From Methylotenera sp. (GTDB taxonomy: Bacteria > Pseudomonadota > Gammaproteobacteria > Burkholderiales > Methylophilaceae), in NCBI GenBank assembly GCA_030682715.1, contig JAUXNQ010000024.1, positions 1 through 64,000 of the forward strand: a stretch of DNA of 64,000 nucleotides, read 5' to 3'. This document shows positions 1-6,892 of this stretch, piece after piece; position 1 is the stretch's first letter; each line of letters begins with the position of its first letter. The notes under the pieces are model-generated. The model saw only the letters and a program-made list of their open reading frames with translations. It did not search any database and was not told the DNA's origin. Both the position numbers and the translations under genes were made by a program.

Positions 1-10
1 GCAACATTCA

Positions 11-277
11 AATTAAATAGATTCAGTACATCATACTAAGTTACTCATAAATTTTAAGCAATAAAAAATCGGTAACCAAAATTGCCGTTATATTTTATCT
101 TTCTTAAATTCATGATTAAATCGTGTCTGACCCCATTTACTTGCCAATTAAATAGATTCAGTACATCATACTAAGTTACTCATAAATTTTAAGCAATAAA
201 AAATCGGTAACCAAAATTGCCGTTATATTTTATCTTTCTTAAATTCATGATTAAATCGTGTCTGACCCCATTTACTT
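11..277. repeat. Tandem direct repeat, 2 x 132 bp (period 135)
   Basis: Positions 11-142 and 146-277 are the same 132-bp sequence with no difference that I could find by eye, separated by 3 bp. Each copy ends in the motif TGTCTGACCCCATTTACTT. Shortened forms of the motif (ACCCCATTT) follow at 282, 297 and 332. No open reading frame or transposase is associated with it. It looks like a recent local duplication or part of a dispersed repeat family whose other members lie outside the window. Confidence 0.95.
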
Positions 278-349
278 CATGACCCCATTTTTCTTTACCC
301 CATTTTTCGTTGTGCATTTTTCTCTTGTGTGACCCCATTTTTCTCTTAC

Positions 350-382
350 AAAAAAAACGGCACCCGAAGATGCCGTTTTTAA
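350..382 (-). terminator. Rho-independent terminator of the porin gene
   Basis: The stem AACGGCA (356-362) pairs with TGCCGTT (371-377) around an 8-nt loop. On the minus strand it is followed by a run of eight T's (350-357). It lies about 40 bp past the porin stop codon. The opposite strand also has a short T-run, so it could work in both directions. Confidence 0.85.
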
Positions 383-423
383 TTTATAACTTTAAACTAC
401 AACAGGCTAAAGCCTGCCTTATC

Positions 424-1626
424 CTAGAAGAATAAGATTGCGCCTAAAGAAACAGTTTTTGCTTTAAGGTCTGTATTAGCAGCGCTACGGTTGCTCACTT
501 CATCTTTAGCAACTGAGTACTCAGCAACTAAGTTTAAGTGTTTTGTTAATGGGTGGTATGCACCAACTACCCACATATTGTTTTCGATTTCTTTGAAATC
601 TTCGCCTGAGTTACCATCTAATGTAGACTCACCGTATGAAGCAGCCAATTTAGTACCTACACCTGGAAGTGTGTATGAACCTTGAACGTACCATTGATCT
701 GAATCACGACGTTTGCCATCCAAATCAAAACCGTTCAATAGTTGAACTGTTTGACCGATACCTTTACCTTGACCGTAGTAACCTACTAAGCCAAAGCCAG
801 CAACGTTCACTGCTGTACCTATGTCCCATGCTGTAGCACGGTCTGAACCACCAGCGTCTAAACCTTTAACTTTTTGTGTAATTGCTGAAGTCCACACTTT
901 ACCTGAAACATCGCCAGCCCACTCGTATGAAGCTTTACCTTCAAATGCAGGAGAGTTGCCACCACGTTGGTTTGAACCAGCGCTGATTGGATTTTCTAAT
1001 GCATCTAATGAACTAAGAGCATTCCAAGATTGAGTCACACCAGCTGTGAAGCTGAAGCCATTGAAGTTTGGTGATGAGTAAGCCACTTGTGATTTCCAGT
1101 CAGCGTACATAAAGCCACGACCGATACGACCCAATGTTGTTGTGTTGCCAGCTAATGAACCAGCTGCTGAACCAACGCCTAGCAATGTTTGGTCGTTCAA
1201 GATAGCGTCAGATGCGTAGATACCTAGATCTTTACCTAACTTGATAGAACCCCATGATTTGTCACCAAATGTCAAGAATGCTTGACGGTTTTCTTGTTGA
1301 GCTGTTTGGATGCCAGCTTGTTTTGTAGAAGCACCTGGGTTGATGCTGATTGTGAAACCAACATCTAAATCGTTTTGACGTGTTTTACCAGAAACTGATA
1401 GGTAGTTTGGTAACAAACCAGTTGTGATGTTGCTTACTGATTTACCGTTACCGCGTTCACCAGCAGTGTCATCATCACCTGAGAATGATGTTGATGTGTA
1501 GTAAGCGTTTACAACGCCACCGATGTCTAATGTCCAATCGCCAGCTGGGATTGTGATACCAGCTTGTGCGCTTGAAGCTGCAGCTACTAAAGCTGAAGCA
1601 ACTGCTAATTTAATTGTTGTTTTCAT
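424..1626 (-). CDS. Gram-negative porin (outer membrane, OmpC/Porin_4-like)
   Basis: The 400-aa protein has a classic signal peptide (basic start, then an Ala-rich core ending SSAQA) of about 22 residues. The rest is a Gly/Tyr/Asn-rich series of alternating beta strands ending in the terminal Phe that marks outer-membrane beta-barrels (LGAILFF). Its length and strand pattern fit a 16-stranded trimeric diffusion porin of the betaproteobacterial type, which would admit small hydrophilic solutes. The ATG is preceded by AGGAG at good spacing. The gene is monocistronic, with its own terminator downstream. Substrate selectivity cannot be read from the sequence. Confidence 0.9.
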   Translation of the reverse strand: MKTTIKLAVASALVAAASSAQAGITIPAGDWTLDIGGVVNAYYTSTSFSGDDDTAGERGNGKSVSNITTGLLPNYLSVSGKTRQNDLDVGFTISINPGASTKQAGIQTAQQENRQAFLTFGDKSWGSIKLGKDLGIYASDAILNDQTLLGVGSAAGSLAGNTTTLGRIGRGFMYADWKSQVAYSSPNFNGFSFTAGVTQSWNALSSLDALENPISAGSNQRGGNSPAFEGKASYEWAGDVSGKVWTSAITQKVKGLDAGGSDRATAWDIGTAVNVAGFGLVGYYGQGKGIGQTVQLLNGFDLDGKRRDSDQWYVQGSYTLPGVGTKLAASYGESTLDGNSGEDFKEIENNMWVVGAYHPLTKHLNLVAEYSVAKDEVSNRSAANTDLKAKTVSLGAILFF

Positions 1627-2040
1627 ATAAATCTCCTAAAAAATATTACTATTTTTATTTCTCGATTAACTTAATCTACCTTAGTTAGATAGAAAGGAAG
1701 CCAGCATTTGGCTTTCCCATTCTTACTAAGTGCTAAAGCACTAAGGCGAATGTAAAAGTTTGCAAACTCTCTCAACGTTTACTACTTTAAGTAGCATTCA
1801 CTAAGAAGGTAGGGCGTAGTATGCACAAAGAATTTTGCCCTTACAACTAAAAGTTGGGCTTTTTGTCACAATTACTTACATTTGTTGTAAATTTGCAACA
1901 TTGTGTGTGTGTTCTACTGTTTTTAAATATGATCCAATACGACAGGAAACGTTATTCCTACTGCAAAATCATAGACCAATGCTAAATTAAATGCTAAATT
2001 AAGCATCTTATAAGATATTAATTTATACTAAGGGGTTTCC
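1627..2040. other. Intergenic region between porin and toxin-antitoxin genes
   Basis: This 414-bp stretch separates two divergent genes and should hold both promoters. I see a small perfect hairpin (AGTGCT-AA-AGCACT, 1729-1742) in what would be the porin leader, and the antitoxin operator candidates at 1979-2016. No open reading frame or RNA gene is recognisable. No consensus promoter could be assigned with confidence. Confidence 0.6.
1979..2016 (+). promoter_or_regulatory. Candidate operator of the toxin-antitoxin operon
   Basis: The 11-bp unit ATGCTAAATTA occurs twice (1979-1989 and 1991-2001). The second copy forms the inverted repeat ATGCT-AAATTA-AGCAT (1991-2006). It runs into a perfect 12-bp palindrome, ATCTTATAAGAT (2005-2016), ending 24 bp before the antitoxin ATG. 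Type II antitoxins normally bind such palindromes to repress their own operon. The assignment here is inference from position and symmetry. Confidence 0.5.
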
Positions 2041-2286
2041 ATGGACACCATCTACAGCAACGTGACCGTAAGCGTTACTGAATTAAAGCGTAACTTTGCG
2101 GGTGTTATCAAGCAAGCTGATGATTGCCCGATTGCAATCCTTAACCACAACAGACCTGAGGCTTACTTGTTGCCTGCTGCACATTACGAACGGCTTATCG
2201 CTCGCCTGGAAGATTTAGAAGACACAAAAATGATTCATGAACGGGCTAATGGTCCGTTTATTGAGGTTACGATTGATGACCTATAA
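2041..2286 (+). CDS. Type II antitoxin, Phd/YefM (RelB/StbD-like) family
   Basis: The 81-aa protein has the family's N-terminal pattern: a short beta strand, then the helix VSVTELKRNFAGVIKQA and a strand reading PIAILNHNRPEAYLLP. This is the Phd/YefM dimerisation and DNA-binding fold. The C-terminal part, rich in charged residues, would wrap the toxin. AAGGGG stands at ribosome-binding distance from the ATG. The stop codon overlaps the toxin start by 11 bp, the usual translationally coupled antitoxin-first order. It would neutralise the RelE-like toxin and, with it, repress the operon. Confidence 0.9.
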   Translation: MDTIYSNVTVSVTELKRNFAGVIKQADDCPIAILNHNRPEAYLLPAAHYERLIARLEDLEDTKMIHERANGPFIEVTIDDL

Positions 2287-2560
2287 GCTCCGGTTTCACG
2301 AATTAGCGCTGATTGAGTGGAAAAAGCTAGACAACAGCATACGAGAGCCCCTCAAAAGGAAGCTAATCGAAAGACTTGAGTTTCCCCATGTCACAGCTGC
2401 TCGTTTATTAGGGATGCCAAATTGTTACAAAATTAAGCTTTTACATGTTGGTTACAGACTTATTTATCAGGTGGAAGGTGATATTTTGTTTGTGACGGTG
2501 CTTGCTGTTGGCAAACGAGATAAGTTAAAAGTTTATAATACGGCAAAATCTAGACTGTAA
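2276..2560 (+). CDS. relE: RelE/ParE-family toxin (StbE-like mRNA interferase)
   Basis: The 94-aa protein starts at the ATG at 2276, inside the antitoxin gene; a longer reading from 2237 would add 13 residues unlike the family. It shows the RelE layout: an N-terminal strand (YKLRFHELALIEWKKL), two helices, and the basic segment YKIKLLHVGYRLIYQV followed by VLAVGKRDK. The lysines and arginines there match the positions used by RelE for ribosome-dependent mRNA cleavage. No frameshift or missing core motif is visible, so the module looks intact. Whether it cuts mRNA or acts as a ParE-type gyrase poison cannot be settled from sequence alone; the KxK/GYR pattern favours RelE. Confidence 0.88.
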   Translation: MTYKLRFHELALIEWKKLDNSIREPLKRKLIERLEFPHVTAARLLGMPNCYKIKLLHVGYRLIYQVEGDILFVTVLAVGKRDKLKVYNTAKSRL

Positions 2561-2591
2561 ATTGCACATCTACCACTTGTAATTGATATTC

Positions 2592-2619
2592 TGTACCTAG
2601 ACACTCCGGCTAGGGTACA
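2592..2619. other. Stem-loop after the toxin gene
   Basis: TGTACCTAG (2592-2600) pairs with CTAGGGTACA (2610-2619) with one bulged base. There is no T-run, so it is not a standard terminator. It lies between the toxin stop codon and the first REP pair. Confidence 0.5.
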
Positions 2620-2644
2620 AAGGGCGCAAAGGTTATCGTTCTTG

Positions 2645-2805
2645 GTAGGAGCGGACACCGACCGCGAAAGGGTTGGTGAAACTTCACCTGACGGTTAATT
2701 AAAATAATGTTGTGTGGAATACATGGTGAAATTTAATCTGATCATTCATTAATCCAACACTGCCTCAACTTGATAGGTTTGTTCGCGGCTAATAGCCGTT
2801 CCTAC
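2645..2805. repeat. REP pair (BIME), long form
   Basis: A REP reading GTAGGAGCGG...CCGCGAA (2645-2667) is followed about 115 bp later by a second REP in the opposite orientation (2782-2805), so each unit starts with GTAG on its own strand. This copy has roughly 50 bp of additional sequence between the units compared with the copy at 2830-2936. The two arms are different REP subtypes (centre ACACCGAC versus CTATTAG). Confidence 0.85.
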
Positions 2806-2829
2806 AATGGATGCAGAGTTCGGTTCTTG

Positions 2830-2936
2830 GTAGGAGCGGACACCGACCGCGAAAGGGTTGGTGAAATTTAACCTGATCATTCATCTAACACTGCCTCAAC
2901 TTGATAGGTTTGTTCGCGGCTAATAGCCGCTCCTAC
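2830..2936. repeat. REP pair (BIME) left of the RAYT gene
   Basis: Two REP units face each other: 2830-2852 (plus, GTAG head) and 2913-2936 (minus, GTAG head). They are joined by a 60-bp linker ending in CTGCCTCAACTTGATAGG. The whole 107-bp block recurs in inverted orientation at 3693-3803 with four single-base differences and one 4-bp indel, counted by eye. Confidence 0.92.
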
Positions 2937-2947
2937 ATACGACTTTT

Positions 2948-3003
2948 CAAGAGGTTCACCTCTTATCGCACCAATGTTGCTGCTTTAGCAGCTTACATTG
3001 GTG
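2948..3003. other. Hairpin cluster 3' of the RAYT gene
   Basis: Two strong hairpins stand side by side. AAGAGG-TTCA-CCTCTT is at 2948-2963. A two-tier stem at 2969-3003 has an outer CACCAATGT/ACATTGGTG and an inner GCTGC-TTTA-GCAGC. They begin about 45 bp past the transposase stop codon. They could be transcription end structures or single-strand substrates of the HUH enzyme. Confidence 0.7.
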
Positions 3004-3049
3004 GTGATGCCCCTTGCGGGTAGAAAATCGGAGTGCCCATGGTACAAGT

Positions 3050-3490
3050 TTACAGCCATACGGCATCCCAATGAGAGTAATCGCCTACTTTAGTGACTAG
3101 CCCTGCACGTATCGGGTTAGCAACGATATAACGTGCAATGTTCACAACATCTTCATCTTTACGTATAGCATGGTCATAGTAGCCTGCTTGCCATACATTG
3201 CCTCCTATTGCCTTTGCACTTTGTGATTTTATATTTTTGAGTACGCGCGGTAACTTTACATTTTCATTTAATTGCATTAACCAATGTATGTGATCTGGCA
3301 TGACCACAAAAGCTAACGTTTTTGTGAAACCTAAGGTGTCAGATTGCTTTAATGTGATTGCCACTTTTCGGGCGGTTAAAAAATCATTGAAAATTGGCTG
3401 ACGATTTAACGTAGTCGTCGTAATGTGATAAATCTGTTCTGGTAGTGATATGCGGCCTTTGCGTAAATCTTTTTGATGTTTAATTTGCAT
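3050..3490 (-). CDS. REP-associated tyrosine transposase (RAYT, IS200-like Y1 HUH)
   Basis: The 146-aa protein carries the HUH motif as PDHIHW (His67 and His69), which binds the metal ion. The catalytic tyrosine lies in NIARYIVANPIRAG (Tyr121). The first strand, QIYHITTTTLNRQPIF, is typical of the TnpA_REP/IS200-like family, and the size fits a single-domain Y1 transposase. The gene is bracketed by REP sequences with GTAG heads, which fits the known pairing of RAYTs with the REPs they process. I chose the ATG at 3490 because an upstream start at 3592 would add 34 residues unlike the family; the ribosome binding site is weak in both cases. All key residues are present, so it may be active. Confidence 0.88.
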   Translation of the reverse strand: MQIKHQKDLRKGRISLPEQIYHITTTTLNRQPIFNDFLTARKVAITLKQSDTLGFTKTLAFVVMPDHIHWLMQLNENVKLPRVLKNIKSQSAKAIGGNVWQAGYYDHAIRKDEDVVNIARYIVANPIRAGLVTKVGDYSHWDAVWL

Positions 3491-3640
3491 AAAAATAATG
3501 GCTCTATGTGTATTCACATCCTGGGAAAAACTGTTTACAGCGCTTACAAAGTCGTATGTATGAGCCGCTAGCCGCGGCAAAAAACTTATCAAACTAATAG
3601 CCTGCGGCTTTATTTAATCGTCAAGTGTAGTCACCTGAGC

Positions 3641-3665
3641 TTTCGCGGTCAATGACCGCTCCTAC
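3641..3665 (-). repeat. Single REP unit
   Basis: The unit contains GCGGTC-AAT-GACCGC, a perfect 6-bp stem, with its GTAG head on the minus strand. The following bases (CTACAGAGAACTGACCTT) are nearly the same as those after the REP at 3779-3803, so a longer direct repeat of about 38 bp is shared. Confidence 0.85.
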
Positions 3666-3692
3666 AGAGAACTGACCTTGCTTGCGGCCCTT

Positions 3693-3803
3693 GTAGGAGC
3701 GGCTATTAGCCGCGAACAAATCTATCAAGTTGAGGCAGTGTTAGATTAATGAATGATCAGGTTAAACTTCACCATCCCTTTCGCGGTCGGTGACCGCTCC
3801 TAC
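3693..3803. repeat. REP pair (BIME) right of the RAYT gene, inverted copy
   Basis: A plus-oriented REP (3693-3716, centre CTATTAG) and a minus-oriented REP (3779-3803, stem GCGGTC-ACC-GACCGC) enclose a linker. The 111-bp block is the reverse complement of 2830-2936 apart from four substitutions and a 4-bp indel. The two blocks therefore form long inverted repeats around the transposase gene. Confidence 0.92.
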
Positions 3804-3861
3804 AGAGAGCTGGCCTTATCAATTTTCGCTATATTGCTTTGTAAGCAAAACTTCCTATGCC

Positions 3862-4986
3862 TTACAAATACTCTTCAACCGTGAACAGCTTGCGATGTTC
3901 TCTTATGGCAAATCTATCTGTCATCCCTGCAATATAATCTGCTACTGCACGCGCTTTGTCTATTTCTGCATATGCTTGAAACTCGTTAGGCAGTAGCCCA
4001 ATGTTTTCAAAAAAGCCTGTGAACAATTCGCGCACTATTCTTACCGCTTTGGCGCTCATGCGGTTCACTTTATAATGCTGATATAGGTTTTTACGTAAGA
4101 ATTGCTTGAGCTTTAAGTTTTGCTCTGCAATATCGCGACTAAAGCCAATTAACTGTGGTAATTTTCGAATTTCGGCAACGCTGGCAGGTTGATGTTGCGC
4201 TATGTTGTGCGCACTTTGTGTACATAAATCCACAACTAGCGTATTGATCATGCGGCGTATGGTTTCGTGTATCAGCCGTTTTTGTTCTAATTTTGGATAT
4301 TTAGCTTTGACTTCAGCTAGATTTTGCGCAAACAGCTCTACTTTTGATAGTTGTTCTACGGTAATTAAGCCAGATCGCAAGCCATCGTCAATGTCGTGGT
4401 TGTTATATGCGATTTCATCTGCATAGTTAGTGAGTTGCGCTTCTAGGCTTGGGCTGGTTTTATTGATAAAACGCTCCCCCACGTCACCAAGCTGTTTGGC
4501 ATTTTTAATTGAGCAGTGTTTAAGGATGCCTTCGCGCACTTCAAATGTCAGGTTTAAGCCATCAAAGTCTGCGTAGCGCTGTTCTAATTGATCGACAACG
4601 CGTAGCGATTGTAGGTTATGCTCAAAGCCACCAAACGCGCGCATACAGTCATTAAGCGCATCTTGCCCTGCATGTCCAAATGGCGTGTGGCCAAGATCAT
4701 GCGCTAGCGCAATGGCTTCTGTCAGGTCTTCATGCAGGTGTAGCGTTCGTGCAATGCCACGCGCCATTTGTGCCACTTCTATACTGTGCGTTAATCTGGT
4801 GCGAAATAAATCACCTTCGTGATTCACAAACACTTGGGTTTTATATTCTAGTCGCCGAAAGGCTGTGGAGTGAATAATGCGGTCGCGGTCTCGTTGAAAC
4901 GCATTACGTGTTGAGGAGCTTGGCTCATCAAAGTGTCGTCCAATTGATTGTTCTGAATTAGCTGCGTAGGCGGCAAGTGTGGTCAT
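3862..4986 (-). CDS. dgt: dGTP triphosphohydrolase-like HD protein (Dgt)
   Basis: The 374-aa HD-domain protein has the histidine of [14 protein letters not shown] (about residue 67) and the HD pair in [13 protein letters not shown] (about residue 96). These are the metal ligands of the deoxyguanosine-triphosphate triphosphohydrolase family, which cleaves dNTPs to nucleoside and triphosphate. The N-terminal signature [20 protein letters not shown] is also present. I start it at 4986 (MTTLAAYAA), seven codons inside the longest frame. It is shorter than E. coli Dgt and matches the type-2 subfamily. Next upstream, on the same strand, is aroB 133 bp away, a common partner in proteobacteria. Confidence 0.92.
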   Translation of the reverse strand: MTTLAAYAANSEQSIGRHFDEPSSSTRNAFQRDRDRIIHSTAFRRLEYKTQVFVNHEGDLFRTRLTHSIEVAQMARGIARTLHLHEDLTEAIALAHDLGHTPFGHAGQDALNDCMRAFGGFEHNLQSLRVVDQLEQRYADFDGLNLTFEVREGILKHCSIKNAKQLGDVGERFINKTSPSLEAQLTNYADEIAYNNHDIDDGLRSGLITVEQLSKVELFAQNLAEVKAKYPKLEQKRLIHETIRRMINTLVVDLCTQSAHNIAQHQPASVAEIRKLPQLIGFSRDIAEQNLKLKQFLRKNLYQHYKVNRMSAKAVRIVRELFTGFFENIGLLPNEFQAYAEIDKARAVADYIAGMTDRFAIREHRKLFTVEEYL

Positions 4987-5119
4987 ATTTTCACTTTTTA
5001 ATATCAATAGTTTCTAGCAAGCTATTTAATCACTCCGATAGACTACCTTCTTAACCAAGAATTCTTTGCTTATGAGTAAAGCTTCGATATATAGCAACAG
5101 GCTAGAATATAGCAAAAAG

Positions 5120-6196
5120 CTAGACTAACGATAGTGTCTCTCTAAGTTTTTCAGCATCGTAATCACTGGTAATCACAGACTTTCCAATCGCCTGCTGTAG
5201 CACTAATCTAATTTTGCCATCTGCCACTTTTTTATCCATCTGCATCAAGTCTAAATATTTTTCTACCCCTAACTTCGGCGCCTCTAAAGGTAGCTTAGCC
5301 GCAGTTAATAAATCATGAATACGCTTAACATCTTTACTACTTAGCCAGCTCATGCGTAAGGACAAATCTGCCGCCATCATCGTACCCGCAGCAACGGCTT
5401 CACCATGTAGCCAAACACCATAGCCCATTGCATTTTCAATTGCATGCCCAAATGTATGGCCCAAATTTAACAATGCTCGCTCACCAGTTTCATGCTCGTC
5501 ACGCGCGACCACCTCTGCTTTATTTTGGCATGAGCGATAAATAGCCTCACTAATTGAAGACTCATCTAGCGCCATCAACTGGTTGATATTTACTTCTAAC
5601 CAGTCAAAAAAATCAGGATCTCTGATCAACCCGTATTTAATGACTTCTGCCATGCCAGCAGAAAACTCACGCGGTGGTAAAGTTTGCAATGTGTCGATAT
5701 CTGCCAATACAAGTTGTGGTTGATAGAAAGCACCAATCATGTTTTTACCAAGTGGGTGATTAATGCCTGTTTTACCCCCAACGGAAGAGTCCACCTGAGA
5801 AAGTAACGTGGTAGGGATTTGTATGAATGGCACACCACGTAGATACGTAGCGGCAGCATACCCTGTTAAATCACCAATGACACCACCGCCAAGTGCGATT
5901 AAAGTAGTGCTGCGCTCACAGCGATTTTGAAGTAAAGCATCATAGATAAGATTAAGCGTTTCACTATTTTTGTAGGCTTCTCCATCAGGCAATACTATTG
6001 AAATCACCGTAACACCAGCCGCTTTTAATGCGGAACTTAATTGCTCGAGATAAAGTGGGGCGACGGTTGTGTTAGTGACGATAGCGACATGCTTACGTTT
6101 TAAATGTGGCAAGATTAGGTCTGCATTTGAGATGAGACCGCGTCCGATATGAATTGGATAACTTCTATTTGCTAATTCTACTTTTAATGTTTGCAT
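5120..6196 (-). CDS. aroB: 3-dehydroquinate synthase
   Basis: This 358-aa enzyme converts DAHP to 3-dehydroquinate, the second step of the shikimate pathway. The NAD-binding stretch [19 protein letters not shown], the substrate region [20 protein letters not shown] and the zinc-ligand segments ([12 protein letters not shown] and LHGEAV) are all present. Its length is standard. It lies 21 bp downstream of aroK, so the two successive shikimate genes are probably co-transcribed. Confidence 0.97.
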   Translation of the reverse strand: MQTLKVELANRSYPIHIGRGLISNADLILPHLKRKHVAIVTNTTVAPLYLEQLSSALKAAGVTVISIVLPDGEAYKNSETLNLIYDALLQNRCERSTTLIALGGGVIGDLTGYAAATYLRGVPFIQIPTTLLSQVDSSVGGKTGINHPLGKNMIGAFYQPQLVLADIDTLQTLPPREFSAGMAEVIKYGLIRDPDFFDWLEVNINQLMALDESSISEAIYRSCQNKAEVVARDEHETGERALLNLGHTFGHAIENAMGYGVWLHGEAVAAGTMMAADLSLRMSWLSSKDVKRIHDLLTAAKLPLEAPKLGVEKYLDLMQMDKKVADGKIRLVLQQAIGKSVITSDYDAEKLRETLSLV

Positions 6197-6217
6197 CTCA
6201 ATTTACTTTTTCACAAT

Positions 6218-6724
6218 TTATTTTTTTAACAATTCTTCAATATAACTAGTAATCTCTAGCGCAGATTGCGCGCCAGTATCTACAATATAATCCGCCAACC
6301 CTGTATAGATAGGATCTCGCTCTATATATAAGCGCTCCAATTTCTGCTTCATGTTTCCACCTTGCAACAGCGGCCTAGTTTTGTCATGCCGTGTGCGTTG
6401 ATACAAATCGTTTACCTTGCCACGTAGGTAGATAATCTTCCCGCTATTTTTCAGCAAATCTCGATTCTCTGGCATCAACACAGCGCCACCGCCAGTTGCC
6501 ATAATAATATCATTCAACTGGCATAGCTCTTCAATAACTAGGTTTTCCCGTTTACGAAACCCATCCTGACCCTCCAACTCAAAAATGAGCGGGATTTTCA
6601 CGCCTGTTTTACGCTCAATCTCAACATCAGAGTCATAAAACTCTTTATCTAATTGCTTAGATAGCATGCGGCCGATTGTTGTTTTACCAGCACCCATTAG
6701 GCCTATAAAGTAGATATTATTCAA
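6218..6724 (-). CDS. aroK: Shikimate kinase
   Basis: The 168-aa P-loop kinase has GLMGAGKT at residues 8-15, the shikimate-binding DSD of FYDSDVEIE, FRKRE, and the GGG motif in MATGGGAVL. The lid arginine is in RTRHDKTRPLL. It phosphorylates shikimate at the 3-hydroxyl using ATP. In many betaproteobacteria pilQ runs directly into aroK; here a strong terminator (6814-6846) lies between, so aroK-aroB probably has its own promoter in 6725-6813. Confidence 0.97.
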   Translation of the reverse strand: MNNIYFIGLMGAGKTTIGRMLSKQLDKEFYDSDVEIERKTGVKIPLIFELEGQDGFRKRENLVIEELCQLNDIIMATGGGAVLMPENRDLLKNSGKIIYLRGKVNDLYQRTRHDKTRPLLQGGNMKQKLERLYIERDPIYTGLADYIVDTGAQSALEITSYIEELLKK

Positions 6725-6813
6725 TTAAAACCACCCCTGTTGCTTGGCAACATTTTTATTATATGGTGTATGAGGCTTTCGCCACTGCGCTATTGCAGAG
6801 TTACCCTCAAAAT

Positions 6814-6846
6814 AAAATGCCCATCATATTCTTGGATGGGCATTTT
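6814..6846 (-). terminator. Terminator between pilQ and aroK
   Basis: A perfect 12-bp stem, AAAATGCCCATC/GATGGGCATTTT (6814-6825 with 6835-6846), has a 9-nt loop. On the minus strand it ends in a TTTTATTTT run. It lies 47 bp past the pilQ stop codon. Confidence 0.92.
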
Positions 6847-6892
6847 ATCAAAACTATCTGCTTAGCAATTATTACACTAGCACTAAACCAGA

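Noticed and set aside
11-277. CRISPR-like array
   Set aside because: Only two long, directly adjacent copies with a 3-bp gap; no short repeats with unique spacers and no cas genes.
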